Below the pieces are notes generated by a model. That model was not told the DNA's origin and made no database searches. It saw only the letters and a list, made by a program, of their open reading frames with translations. From a virus, in IMG/VR virus record IMGVR_UViG_3300005468_000024, positions 1-54,244 of that record: a DNA stretch of 54,244 nucleotides; one strand, 5' to 3'. Shown here one piece after another: positions 1-7,207 of this stretch. The translations under genes were made by a program, and so were the position numbers. The number at the start of each line of letters is the position of its first letter. Position 1 is the stretch's first letter.

Positions 1-3000
1 AGATCTCCCGCTCCACGTGGCGGCCGCCGTGCTTCCCGTAGACGGTCATGCCCGGTTCGGTGACCGAGCCCCGGCCGCTGGCCTGGCGCATGGACACCTT
101 CGGGTGCACGCGCCCCTCGGGCGTCAGGTACTTCTGCGCGGTCTGGTAGACGGTGCGGGTGGTGGTGACCACGCGCATCAGCTCCAGCGCCCGCTTCAGC
201 TCCGCAGGGCACCGCGGGTGCTCCGCCACCCGGTCCAGCGTGTCGGCCGCCGTGCTCAGCCTGCCGTTCTCGGTCTTCGGGGGCTGGGTGACGCCGTGCT
301 GCTTCCACAGGTCCGTGAGCCAGGCGATCCCCTCCGTGGTGGCGAGAGGGGAGCTGAACGGCTCCCTGACGGCCTTGCGTGCCTTCCCCCGCCCCCGCAT
401 CACCTCCCGGGACAGTGGGAGCCCGTAGCCCTCGCTGAGCTCTTTGAGGGCTGCCTGCTTCTTCTCCTCCCCGTCCCGCAGCCGCTGGTTCAGCAGCTCC
501 GTGTTGACCTTGAACCCGTTGAGCGTCATCCGCCCCATGAGGGGGAGGATCCTGTGCTCGCGCCGGGTGTAGTCGTCCGAGGGCAGGATCCCGCGCACCG
601 CCCGGGAGGCTTCAAGATCGCCCCGCAGGTAGTCGTTGTACTCAGAGTCATCTTTCGGGATCTTGTCGAACCCGCCGTGCTTGCGCGCCAGAACCCGGAT
701 GTCGTTGGTCTTCCCGGCCACCCCGTAGCGCTGAGCCACATGATCCAGATCGTACTCGTCCACCGACGACTTGCCCCGGCTCCTCGGGGGGTGCGCCTGC
801 CGGGCGAGAGGTTCGGTGTCGACCGCCTTGCGGGCGAACGCGTCGAAGTCCATCCGGTGCCAGTGCGCGAGTGCAGGACCGTCGAACCCGAGGATGTTGT
901 GCCCGTAGACCTCCGGTGCCCGGGAGATCATTTCGACCAGTTCCGCGGGGGGCACGCCCGTCCTCGAATTGCCGTGCTGGTCGATCACTCCGGCAAGGCG
1001 CACGAAGCCCTCCCCGTAGGTGAACGCGGCGGACGCGTCAGCGGTCTCCAGGTCGAACCCGATGGGGCCCGAGAGGTCGATTTCCACGGGGGGTGCGGGG
1101 TCCGCAAAAGGATCTACGGAGAGGTCGAAATCAAGATCGTCCCCAAGGGCGTTCCAAGATCGGGTACCGTCAGTACCGTCAGCGCCGTTAAGTCCTCGTG
1201 ATGGCTCATTTTTTCTGGTTAACCGGGCTGACGGTACTGACGGTACCTGATCTTGGTCCAGCTCTGTGACGTGCATTTTTTCATTTTTCGCTTGTTCAGT
1301 GTTCAACGACTTTTCTCCCTCCAGAATTTTTTCTGCGCCCGTTTTGTACCCATTCTCGCGACCGGCCGCGGGACCCTCCGACGGACCCCGGAAAGGATCA
1401 TCAGGACAGTCCGTGCAGTCGTCCCCGGGAAGATCGTCCGGGGTGAATTTCAGCCCCCTCCAGGCGTAGTAGGTCGACCCGAGGGGAACGGACATTCCGG
1501 ACGGCCGGGAGAGCCCCGACTGCTTTTTGATCTTCTTCCTGTCGACCGGATTCTGCGACACCAGGTCGTGTCCCCCGAACCGGCTCACGAAGGTTTTGTC
1601 CCCCCATTCCTTCTGTCCCTTGTCCTTGATGTAGGAGTTGAAATCCGCGTACAGCTCCTTTGCGATCACGTGTGAGGCGTCGTCGAACTCCAGCCGGTCC
1701 TGGATGTACGACATGATCAGATCGGAGGACCGGCGCCATTCCTGGGTGTCCTTGTCCACCCGGTCCGGAGGAGGGGGCATGATCGTACCCAGCTCGTACC
1801 AGCGCCGGGCACCGGCCGCCATCCACGCCAGAACGGCCTCCTGGATCTTCGGATCGGCCTTGCAGCGGTCACGGAGCGTAGCGTCACCGAGCCGGTCGTT
1901 CGGCCCTTTCACCTCTTCCTGCGTCTTGCGGTAGGTGTAGGGCCAGCGCACCAGCGCCAGGCGCCTCCAGGTGCCGTGGTCCGTCTCGTCGACCACCGGC
2001 TTGTGGTTGGAGTTGATGAACAGGCTGTGCGTCGCCTTGAAGGTCACCGGGTCCTGCCGGATGCGCCGGGCCGTCACGTACGCCGTACCGGCCAGCTTCT
2101 TCGCCCGGTTGGTGTCCAGGCGCCGGGCCTCCGGCGTCTCCTCCAGCACCGCGTAGCGCGCCCCCATCAGATCCATCATTTCGGTGGGGTGGTTGTCGTT
2201 CGCGTTGCCGAGCATCACCCGGTCGCTGACCTGCACGTGGTACTTCCCGGCTGCTTTGGCGCACGCGTCGTAGATCGTGCTCTTGCCGTTGGCCCCGCCG
2301 CCCTGACAGATCAGGATCAGGTCGTCCGGAGTCATGTGCCCGGTGATCGCCTGTCCCTCCCTCAGCTGGAACCACTCCACCACGTCACCCGGCAGGGCCA
2401 GCAGCGCCTTGTCCCAGTCCGCGTGGTGTGCGTCCTTGACGAAGTCCACTCCCGCAATCTTCGTCATCAGCTGGTCGGGATCATGCGGCGTCAGCACCCC
2501 GGTCTTCAGGTCCACCACACCGTTGGGGCAGTTGAGCAGATCCGGATCGCCGTCGAAGCTCTCCGCGTCGCACTCCAGCGTTCCCTTCGCCAGCCGGATC
2601 ACCGCACCCACCCGGCTCGCGCTCAGCACGCCCCGCCAGCCGTCCACCGCCGCACCCAGGTCCCTGCCCGTGCCGCTGTGCTGCGCGTCCACGGCCCGGT
2701 GGTAGTGCTCCAGTGCCCAGCGGCTCACCGTCTCCACGACAGTGACCTCCGTGGCCTCCTTCCACACCTTGCCGGTCCACTGCATCCACCCCATGCCCGC
2801 AGCCCAGCGGAAGCGGCCGTCCAGCTCCTCGTCGCACACCGTGTCGGCCAGCACCCTGTCCGTGAACGTGGCGTCGCGCGACTCGTTGGGCAGCTGGTCC
2901 ATGCTGGCCTGGCCGAGGACTTCCAGCGTCCCCCCGGCATGGAAGAAGTCGTCCACGCCCTTCACGGCCGTGCCGTCCACCTCGGCCGGGATGATCAGGT

Positions 3001-3631
3001 ACCGGACCGTGGCACCCTTGCTCTCCAGCCAGCGGCCGAGCCGCTGCATGGCCAGAAGAACGTTTCTCTTCTCCCGGGCGTCCGCGTCGAAACAGACCAC
3101 GACCGTCCGGTCCATCAGGGGAATGTCTTCCCAGTCCCCGAGCGTTCCCATCTTGCTGCGCCAGTTGAACACCCCGGTCAGCGTGATCACTGCCTTGCCC
3201 AGGGAGGCCAGGCAGTCGGCCTTCTTCAGCCCTTCCGTGATCCACAGCGGTTCGCTCGGGTCGCGCACCCCGTCGCTCACGGGCGGGGGGACGTCCAGCC
3301 GGTTGGGCACGCCGGTCTGGCTGGCGTACTTCTGGAGCTTGCCGCCGGGGGCCTCCTGCGGAATGGCGGGCTTGAACTGGCAGCCGATCTTCTCGCCGGT
3401 CACCCGGTACATCGGGATGAGCAGCCCCGGGAACGCCATCGGGTCCCGCCATGCCCAGCGCGGCACCCGCAGGTCGTGCAGCCGGGCCTGGTCGTCGTCC
3501 GAGCCGTACAGGGTCTCGTACCCGCGGGCGCGGCGCACCTCCTCGCTGATGCAGCTCTCCTCCAGCTCCCGCAGGTGCCCGGCCATCAGCTCCTGGGCAG
3601 CTGCCACGGGTGGTTCCTCGGTGGTCGTCAC
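1..3631 (-). CDS. Primase / SF3 helicase / family A DNA polymerase fusion (C-terminus beyond window)
   Basis: Replication enzyme, open for about 1,210 codons from a GTG at 3631 to the window edge. Domains in order: a TOPRIM/DUF3854-like region (residues ~125-225, WITEGLKK and VVVCFDADA); a D5_N-like segment (~350-400) leading into an SF3 helicase with Walker A GGGANGKST at ~443-451; a polar, less GC-rich linker (~735-850); then a polymerase A unit opening with a 3'-5' exonuclease (FDLET at ~859-863, then GHNILGFD and YNDYLRGDLE). The last residues seen (VHPKVSMRQASGRGS) resemble the start of a pol A polymerase domain. The GTG start overlaps the stop of the upstream helix-turn-helix gene (GTGA), so translation is probably coupled. 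Priming, unwinding and synthesis thus sit on one chain. The linker contains a 30-bp inverted repeat. Domain calls are by motif reading and strong for helicase and exonuclease. Confidence 0.88.
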   Translation of the reverse strand, partial: MTTTEEPPVAAAQELMAGHLRELEESCISEEVRRARGYETLYGSDDDQARLHDLRVPRWAWRDPMAFPGLLIPMYRVTGEKIGCQFKPAIPQEAPGGKLQKYASQTGVPNRLDVPPPVSDGVRDPSEPLWITEGLKKADCLASLGKAVITLTGVFNWRSKMGTLGDWEDIPLMDRTVVVCFDADAREKRNVLLAMQRLGRWLESKGATVRYLIIPAEVDGTAVKGVDDFFHAGGTLEVLGQASMDQLPNESRDATFTDRVLADTVCDEELDGRFRWAAGMGWMQWTGKVWKEATEVTVVETVSRWALEHYHRAVDAQHSGTGRDLGAAVDGWRGVLSASRVGAVIRLAKGTLECDAESFDGDPDLLNCPNGVVDLKTGVLTPHDPDQLMTKIAGVDFVKDAHHADWDKALLALPGDVVEWFQLREGQAITGHMTPDDLILICQGGGANGKSTIYDACAKAAGKYHVQVSDRVMLGNANDNHPTEMMDLMGARYAVLEETPEARRLDTNRAKKLAGTAYVTARRIRQDPVTFKATHSLFINSNHKPVVDETDHGTWRRLALVRWPYTYRKTQEEVKGPNDRLGDATLRDRCKADPKIQEAVLAWMAAGARRWYELGTIMPPPPDRVDKDTQEWRRSSDLIMSYIQDRLEFDDASHVIAKELYADFNSYIKDKGQKEWGDKTFVSRFGGHDLVSQNPVDRKKIKKQSGLSRPSGMSVPLGSTYYAWRGLKFTPDDLPGDDCTDCPDDPFRGPSEGPAAGRENGYKTGAEKILEGEKSLNTEQAKNEKMHVTELDQDQVPSVPSARLTRKNEPSRGLNGADGTDGTRSWNALGDDLDFDLSVDPFADPAPPVEIDLSGPIGFDLETADASAAFTYGEGFVRLAGVIDQHGNSRTGVPPAELVEMISRAPEVYGHNILGFDGPALAHWHRMDFDAFARKAVDTEPLARQAHPPRSRGKSSVDEYDLDHVAQRYGVAGKTNDIRVLARKHGGFDKIPKDDSEYNDYLRGDLEASRAVRGILPSDDYTRREHRILPLMGRMTLNGFKVNTELLNQRLRDGEEKKQAALKELSEGYGLPLSREVMRGRGKARKAVREPFSSPLATTEGIAWLTDLWKQHGVTQPPKTENGRLSTAADTLDRVAEHPRCPAELKRALELMRVVTTTRTVYQTAQKYLTPEGRVHPKVSMRQASGRGSVTEPGMTVYGKHGGRHVEREI
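1154..1256. repeat. 30-bp inverted repeat inside the polymerase linker
   Basis: Arms at 1154-1183 and 1227-1256 are complementary over 30 positions with one G/T mismatch, separated by 43 nt. The core arm carries GGTACCGTCAGTACCGTCAG, itself a tandem TACCGTCAG. It lies in the coding linker between helicase and exonuclease, which is locally poorer in GC than its surroundings. It could be an operator, an origin-related structure or the scar of a fusion. Confidence 0.8.
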
Positions 3632-3834
3632 AGCGCAGCCTCTTTCCTGGCCGGGCTGGCGACGGGCTGCGGGGTGATGAGCTGCATGAGCTCACTCCGC
3701 CGCACCCGCACGCTCCTCGGGCCGACGCGGTACTTGGTCAGCCGCTGCTCGTTGAACCAGCGGCGGATGGTCTTCGGGTCCTTACCGGCCAGCCGTGCAG
3801 CCTCCGGAACCGTGATGTACTCGACTTCTTCCAC
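3628..3834 (-). CDS. Small MerR/excisionase-type helix-turn-helix protein
   Basis: 68-residue DNA-binding protein. The core EYITVPEAARLAGKDPKTIRRWF followed by a basic wing (RVGPRSVRVRR) is typical of excisionase/MerR-like winged HTH proteins. Start choice: a GTG at 3834 has a textbook AAGGAGG 8 nt upstream. A longer reading from the ATG at 3855 would put that ribosome site inside the gene, so the GTG is preferred. It is directly upstream of, and overlaps by 4 nt, the polymerase fusion. A role as repressor or activator of the replication operon is inference. Confidence 0.8.
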   Translation of the reverse strand: MEEVEYITVPEAARLAGKDPKTIRRWFNEQRLTKYRVGPRSVRVRRSELMQLITPQPVASPARKEAAL

Positions 3835-3940
3835 CTGGAGCACCTCCTTCCACATGTAGGGGTCAACTGACCTCACTGTACCCCGCGAGGGGTCAGGGGG
3901 GTATATTGGAGGGAGCATACCGAGAACAAGGAGACTGATC
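3835..3940. promoter_or_regulatory. Divergent promoter region
   Basis: The 106 bp between the leftward replication genes and the rightward genes. It holds TATATT at 3902-3907 (a possible -10 for the rightward unit), two AGGGGTCA copies (from 3858 and 3889) and a clear ribosome site (AAGGAGA) for the gene at 3941. Promoter assignment is by position and base composition only. Confidence 0.5.
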
Positions 3941-4447
3941 ATGGACCAGTGCCTCAGGTGCGCCCATCCGGCGCATCCCACGAAGACCTGCCAGGAGAAC
4001 ACCGATCCCGACTTCCCCGACGCGGGCACGGACTGCGGCTGCACTCCGGTGCAGGTGCACGAGGTGTTCGCGGCCGAGCGCCGGGCACAGCACCTGGCCC
4101 GGTTCAGCGACGGAGAACTGCGCAGCCGCCTGAACGACCTGCTGGTCCAGTGCGACAAGGAGCAGAAGGCGTACCCCGCTACGGGCAAGGCGGGTTACCT
4201 GTACGTCGAGGAGATCTACCGGCTGCTGGGCCTGTCGCCCGAGGGGAAGATCCGGGAGAGCCGCGCGGCCGCGGAGCTCACCCGGATGATCGAGCAGGGC
4301 CGCGCGGCCGAAGTGCTGGAGGCGTACGACGACCATCACCTCAGCTGCGGCTACGTCGCCGGGATCATCAGCCACGTGGTGGCCGAGGGCAGCGAGATGA
4401 CCGCGCAGGAGTTCGCCCGGTCCCTCCAGGAAGAGGCGCAGAAGTGA
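3941..4447 (+). CDS. Hypothetical protein with Cys-rich N-terminus
   Basis: 168 residues; family not recognised. The N-terminus holds CxxC (C4, C7), C17 and CxC (C32, C34), suggesting metal binding. The rest is charged and helical (for example RFSDGELRSRLNDLLVQCDKEQ). AAGGAGA lies 9 nt before the ATG. First gene of the rightward recombination/replication operon; it overlaps the next gene by 4 nt (GTGA). Confidence 0.75.
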   Translation: MDQCLRCAHPAHPTKTCQENTDPDFPDAGTDCGCTPVQVHEVFAAERRAQHLARFSDGELRSRLNDLLVQCDKEQKAYPATGKAGYLYVEEIYRLLGLSPEGKIRESRAAAELTRMIEQGRAAEVLEAYDDHHLSCGYVAGIISHVVAEGSEMTAQEFARSLQEEAQK

Positions 4448-4560
4448 AGGCCGGACAGGACACGACCCCGTGCCCCTGCGCGTGCAGTCCGGGAACCCGG
4501 TGCAGCTGCACCGGCTGTGTCTGCGAGGAGCACCACCCGGAGGAAACCGATGAGCGCTGA
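4444..4560 (+). CDS. 38-residue Cys-rich peptide (metallothionein-like spacing)
   Basis: GTG start overlapping the previous stop. The centre reads CPCACSPGTRCSCTGCVC, seven cysteines in 18 residues mostly spaced CxC, which resembles small metal-binding peptides. No hydrophobic segment. It overlaps the helicase start by 11 nt, so it is probably translationally coupled on both sides. No known family recognised. Confidence 0.55.
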   Translation: MKAGQDTTPCPCACSPGTRCSCTGCVCEEHHPEETDER

Positions 4561-7207
4561 CATGATCCGCCTGCGCGACTACCAGAACGAGTGCGTGGAC
4601 AAGGTGATTGCCGCCTGGCTCACCAACACCCAGCGTCCGGCCGTCGTGCTCCCGACCGGCTGTCATCGGGCGGGGCAACGCGTTCTCATGTACGACGGCT
4701 CCGTCTGCGCTGTCGAGAACGTCCGGGCTGGTGATCGCCTCATGGGTCCTGACAGCACCCCTCGTGAGGTTCTGTCCCTGGCCCGGGGTACCGGACCCAT
4801 GATGGAGGTCCGGCCGGTCAAAGGACGCCCCTGGGTGGTCAATGATGAGCACGTGCTGACTCTGGTCCGCACCGCAGCCGGGGGTAAATACCCCTCGGAG
4901 CAGGGGGGCGTGATCACCGACGTAGCGCTGCCGGACTGGTGGCAGTGGGCCCGGTACCGGAAGCACACCCATAAGATCTTCAGGGTGCCGGTCGACTTTC
5001 CCGCTCAGCCTGTGCCGGACCTCGATCCGTATTTTCTCGGAGTAGTGCTCGGAGATGGGTCACTGTCCGTCCGGCACCGGCTGTCGATCGCCACGGCGGA
5101 CCAGGAGATCACGGAACTGTGCGAGCAGGTGGCACAGGACCACGGCCGACGGGGCGGGGGCAATCCCCTGGTGACAAAAATCCGTGCACTGGGACTGTGC
5201 CCGATCGCATGCGCAGACCGGTTCGTTCCGGAGATCTACAAACTGGGCAGCCGGAAGGTCCGGCTGGAGACCTTGGCCGGTCTGATCGACTCGGACGGAG
5301 CTCTGTCCGGGGACGGATACGACTTCGGATCCAAGTCAGAACGGTTGGCCGATGACGTGGCGTTCATGGCCCGGAGTCTCGGGCTGGCTGCGTACGTAAC
5401 CAAGCGTCCGAGAGGCCATTACCGGGTGTCGGTCTCCGGGGACTGCACAGTCATCCCGGTGCGGATCAGGCGTAAGAAAGCACCAGCACGGACGGCAGTC
5501 AAGGATGTGCTGCGTACGGGATTCGATGTGATCCCCACGGGCACTGTGGAGCCGTATTACGGGTTCCACCTGGACGGCGACCACCGATACCTCCTGGACG
5601 ATTTCACGGTGACGCACAACTCGGGCAAGACTGTGATCTTCTCCCATCTGGCGGACGACTGGCTCAACCACCGCGGCCGGGGCACCCGCGTCGTGATCCT
5701 GGTGCACCGTGATGAGCTGGCCGACCAGGCGATCCGCAAGCTGCACGACGTCGCACCCCACATGAGCGTCGGCAAGGTCAAAGCGGCGGACAACGACGTC
5801 CATGCCGACGTCATGGTCTGCTCCGTGCAGACCCTGGCCCGCCAGTCCCGTCTGGACCGGCTGATCAGCAGCCAGTACGCGTTCTCTCCCCCGGGAGAAC
5901 CGGCTCCGCTGGAGCGGCCGATCGGACTGGTCATCGTGGACGAATGCCATCATGCCGCCGCACCCAGCTACCGCCGGATCATGGAACAGCTGGGCTGCTT
6001 CACCCTGGAGCCGGAAAATGCCTACGGCCACTGCGCCGGTACCCGGGCGGTGGGCTTCACCGCCACCCTGGCCCGCGGTGACGGGGTGGGGCTGGGCTCC
6101 GTGTGGGACAGCGTGGCCTACACCCGCACCACCCTGGAGATGATCCGGGACGGCTTCCTGACGGACGTCAAGGGGCGTAACGTCGATCTTGATTTCGACC
6201 TGTCGGGGGTCAAGACCTCCGCGGGCGACTACCAGGCCAAGTCGCTCGGAGAGGCGATCGTCTCGGCCGACGGTCCGCGCAAGATCGCTGCCGCTGTCCT
6301 GGAGTACGCGGAGGACCGGCGCCCGATCGTCTTCACGCCCGACGTGGCCAGCGCCTATCTCACCGCGGCGGAGCTGGACAAGCTCGGCATCCTGTGTGAC
6401 GTGGTGGAGGGCAACACCAGCCGCGAGGAGCGCCAGCTGATCTACAAGAAGTACCGCACCGGGGAATTGCAGGCCGTGGTCAACTGCATGGTGCTGACCG
6501 AGGGAGCCGACTTCCCCTGGGCGGACTGCGCGGTGATCGCCCGTCCGACCAGGAGCGCCCCGCTCTACATTCAGATGGTCGGCCGGGTGCTGCGTCCCTG
6601 GCCCGGCAAGTCCGACGCGCTGGTGCTCAACGTGATCGGCCAGGGCGGCACCATCTCCACCCTGATCGACCTGGACCCGGGCCTGGTCACCACGCCCCGG
6701 CCGGGGGAGTCACTGGCCGACGCCTACACCCGGCAGGAGGAACGGGCGGACTCGAAGGTCCCCGCCGGATCACTCGCCTTCGAGCTCAAGTACCGCGACA
6801 TGGACCTGTTCGCCGCCTCCAGCCAGGCGTGGCTGCGCACCCCCGGCGGGGTGATGTTCCTCCCCCTGGGGCAGGGAGAGGTCTTCCTGTGGCCGGACGC
6901 AGAGGGCACCTGGGCGGTGTGCTTCGCCCCCACCCAGGGCCGCAAGTGGGTCCGCCTGCACCGGGAGCTTCCCCTCGGCCTGGCCATGGCATGGGCGGAG
7001 ACCGAGGCGGGCGCAGCGGTCTTCGCCCTGTCCGCCAAGGACAAGCGCTGGCGCAAGGAGAAGGCCGACGCCAAGCAGATCGGCAAGGCCCGCTCGATGG
7101 GTATCGACGTCGGGCCCGACCCCCGCAAGGGGTCAGTGTCGGACGCCATCAGTACAGTGCTCGCGAGCTGGAAGTTCGATGAGCGCGTGAAGAAGGTCCA
7201 GGTATGA
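4550..7207 (+). CDS. SF2 DEAD/DEAH-type helicase carrying an intein
   Basis: Precursor of 885 residues. ATG 4550 is chosen because GGAGGAAA precedes it; a GTG at 4517 would add 11 residues. N-extein LRDYQNECVDKV is a Q-motif-like start and reaches LPTG. The intein follows (residues 38-357), then SGKTVIFSHLAD, so splicing rebuilds the P-loop LPTGSGKT. C-extein: HRDELADQA (motif Ia region), VIVDECHH (motif II, ~460-467), GFTATLAR (motif III), QMVGRVLRP (motif VI, ~674-682). Probably an ATP-dependent DNA helicase for replication or recombination. Activity should depend on splicing, because Walker A is split. The RecB-like nuclease gene downstream overlaps by 4 nt (ATGA), suggesting the two act together. 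Confidence 0.92.
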   Translation: MSADMIRLRDYQNECVDKVIAAWLTNTQRPAVVLPTGCHRAGQRVLMYDGSVCAVENVRAGDRLMGPDSTPREVLSLARGTGPMMEVRPVKGRPWVVNDEHVLTLVRTAAGGKYPSEQGGVITDVALPDWWQWARYRKHTHKIFRVPVDFPAQPVPDLDPYFLGVVLGDGSLSVRHRLSIATADQEITELCEQVAQDHGRRGGGNPLVTKIRALGLCPIACADRFVPEIYKLGSRKVRLETLAGLIDSDGALSGDGYDFGSKSERLADDVAFMARSLGLAAYVTKRPRGHYRVSVSGDCTVIPVRIRRKKAPARTAVKDVLRTGFDVIPTGTVEPYYGFHLDGDHRYLLDDFTVTHNSGKTVIFSHLADDWLNHRGRGTRVVILVHRDELADQAIRKLHDVAPHMSVGKVKAADNDVHADVMVCSVQTLARQSRLDRLISSQYAFSPPGEPAPLERPIGLVIVDECHHAAAPSYRRIMEQLGCFTLEPENAYGHCAGTRAVGFTATLARGDGVGLGSVWDSVAYTRTTLEMIRDGFLTDVKGRNVDLDFDLSGVKTSAGDYQAKSLGEAIVSADGPRKIAAAVLEYAEDRRPIVFTPDVASAYLTAAELDKLGILCDVVEGNTSREERQLIYKKYRTGELQAVVNCMVLTEGADFPWADCAVIARPTRSAPLYIQMVGRVLRPWPGKSDALVLNVIGQGGTISTLIDLDPGLVTTPRPGESLADAYTRQEERADSKVPAGSLAFELKYRDMDLFAASSQAWLRTPGGVMFLPLGQGEVFLWPDAEGTWAVCFAPTQGRKWVRLHRELPLGLAMAWAETEAGAAVFALSAKDKRWRKEKADAKQIGKARSMGIDVGPDPRKGSVSDAISTVLASWKFDERVKKVQV
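4661..5620 (+). other. Intein with LAGLIDADG-type homing endonuclease domain
   Basis: 320 residues, from Cys-1 (CHRAGQRVLMYDGS) to the terminal His-Asn (FTVTHN), followed by Ser+1 of the C-extein. Splicing blocks: N-terminal Cys, a block B-like NDEHVLTL, and C-terminal YGFHLDGDHRYLLDDF...VTHN. Endonuclease blocks: YFLGVVLGDGS (~residue 122) and LAGLIDSDG (~205), both with the acidic residue kept, so the endonuclease looks intact. Third codon positions use more A/T than the exteins, consistent with separate ancestry. Confidence 0.93.

Noticed and set aside
1976-3859. A 627-codon plus-strand frame
   Set aside because: Antisense shadow of the primase/helicase region, which shows Walker A and D5 motifs on the minus strand.
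4517-4549. GTG 4517 as helicase start
   Set aside because: ATG 4550 has GGAGGAAA directly upstream; that ribosome site would be inside the coding region if GTG were used.
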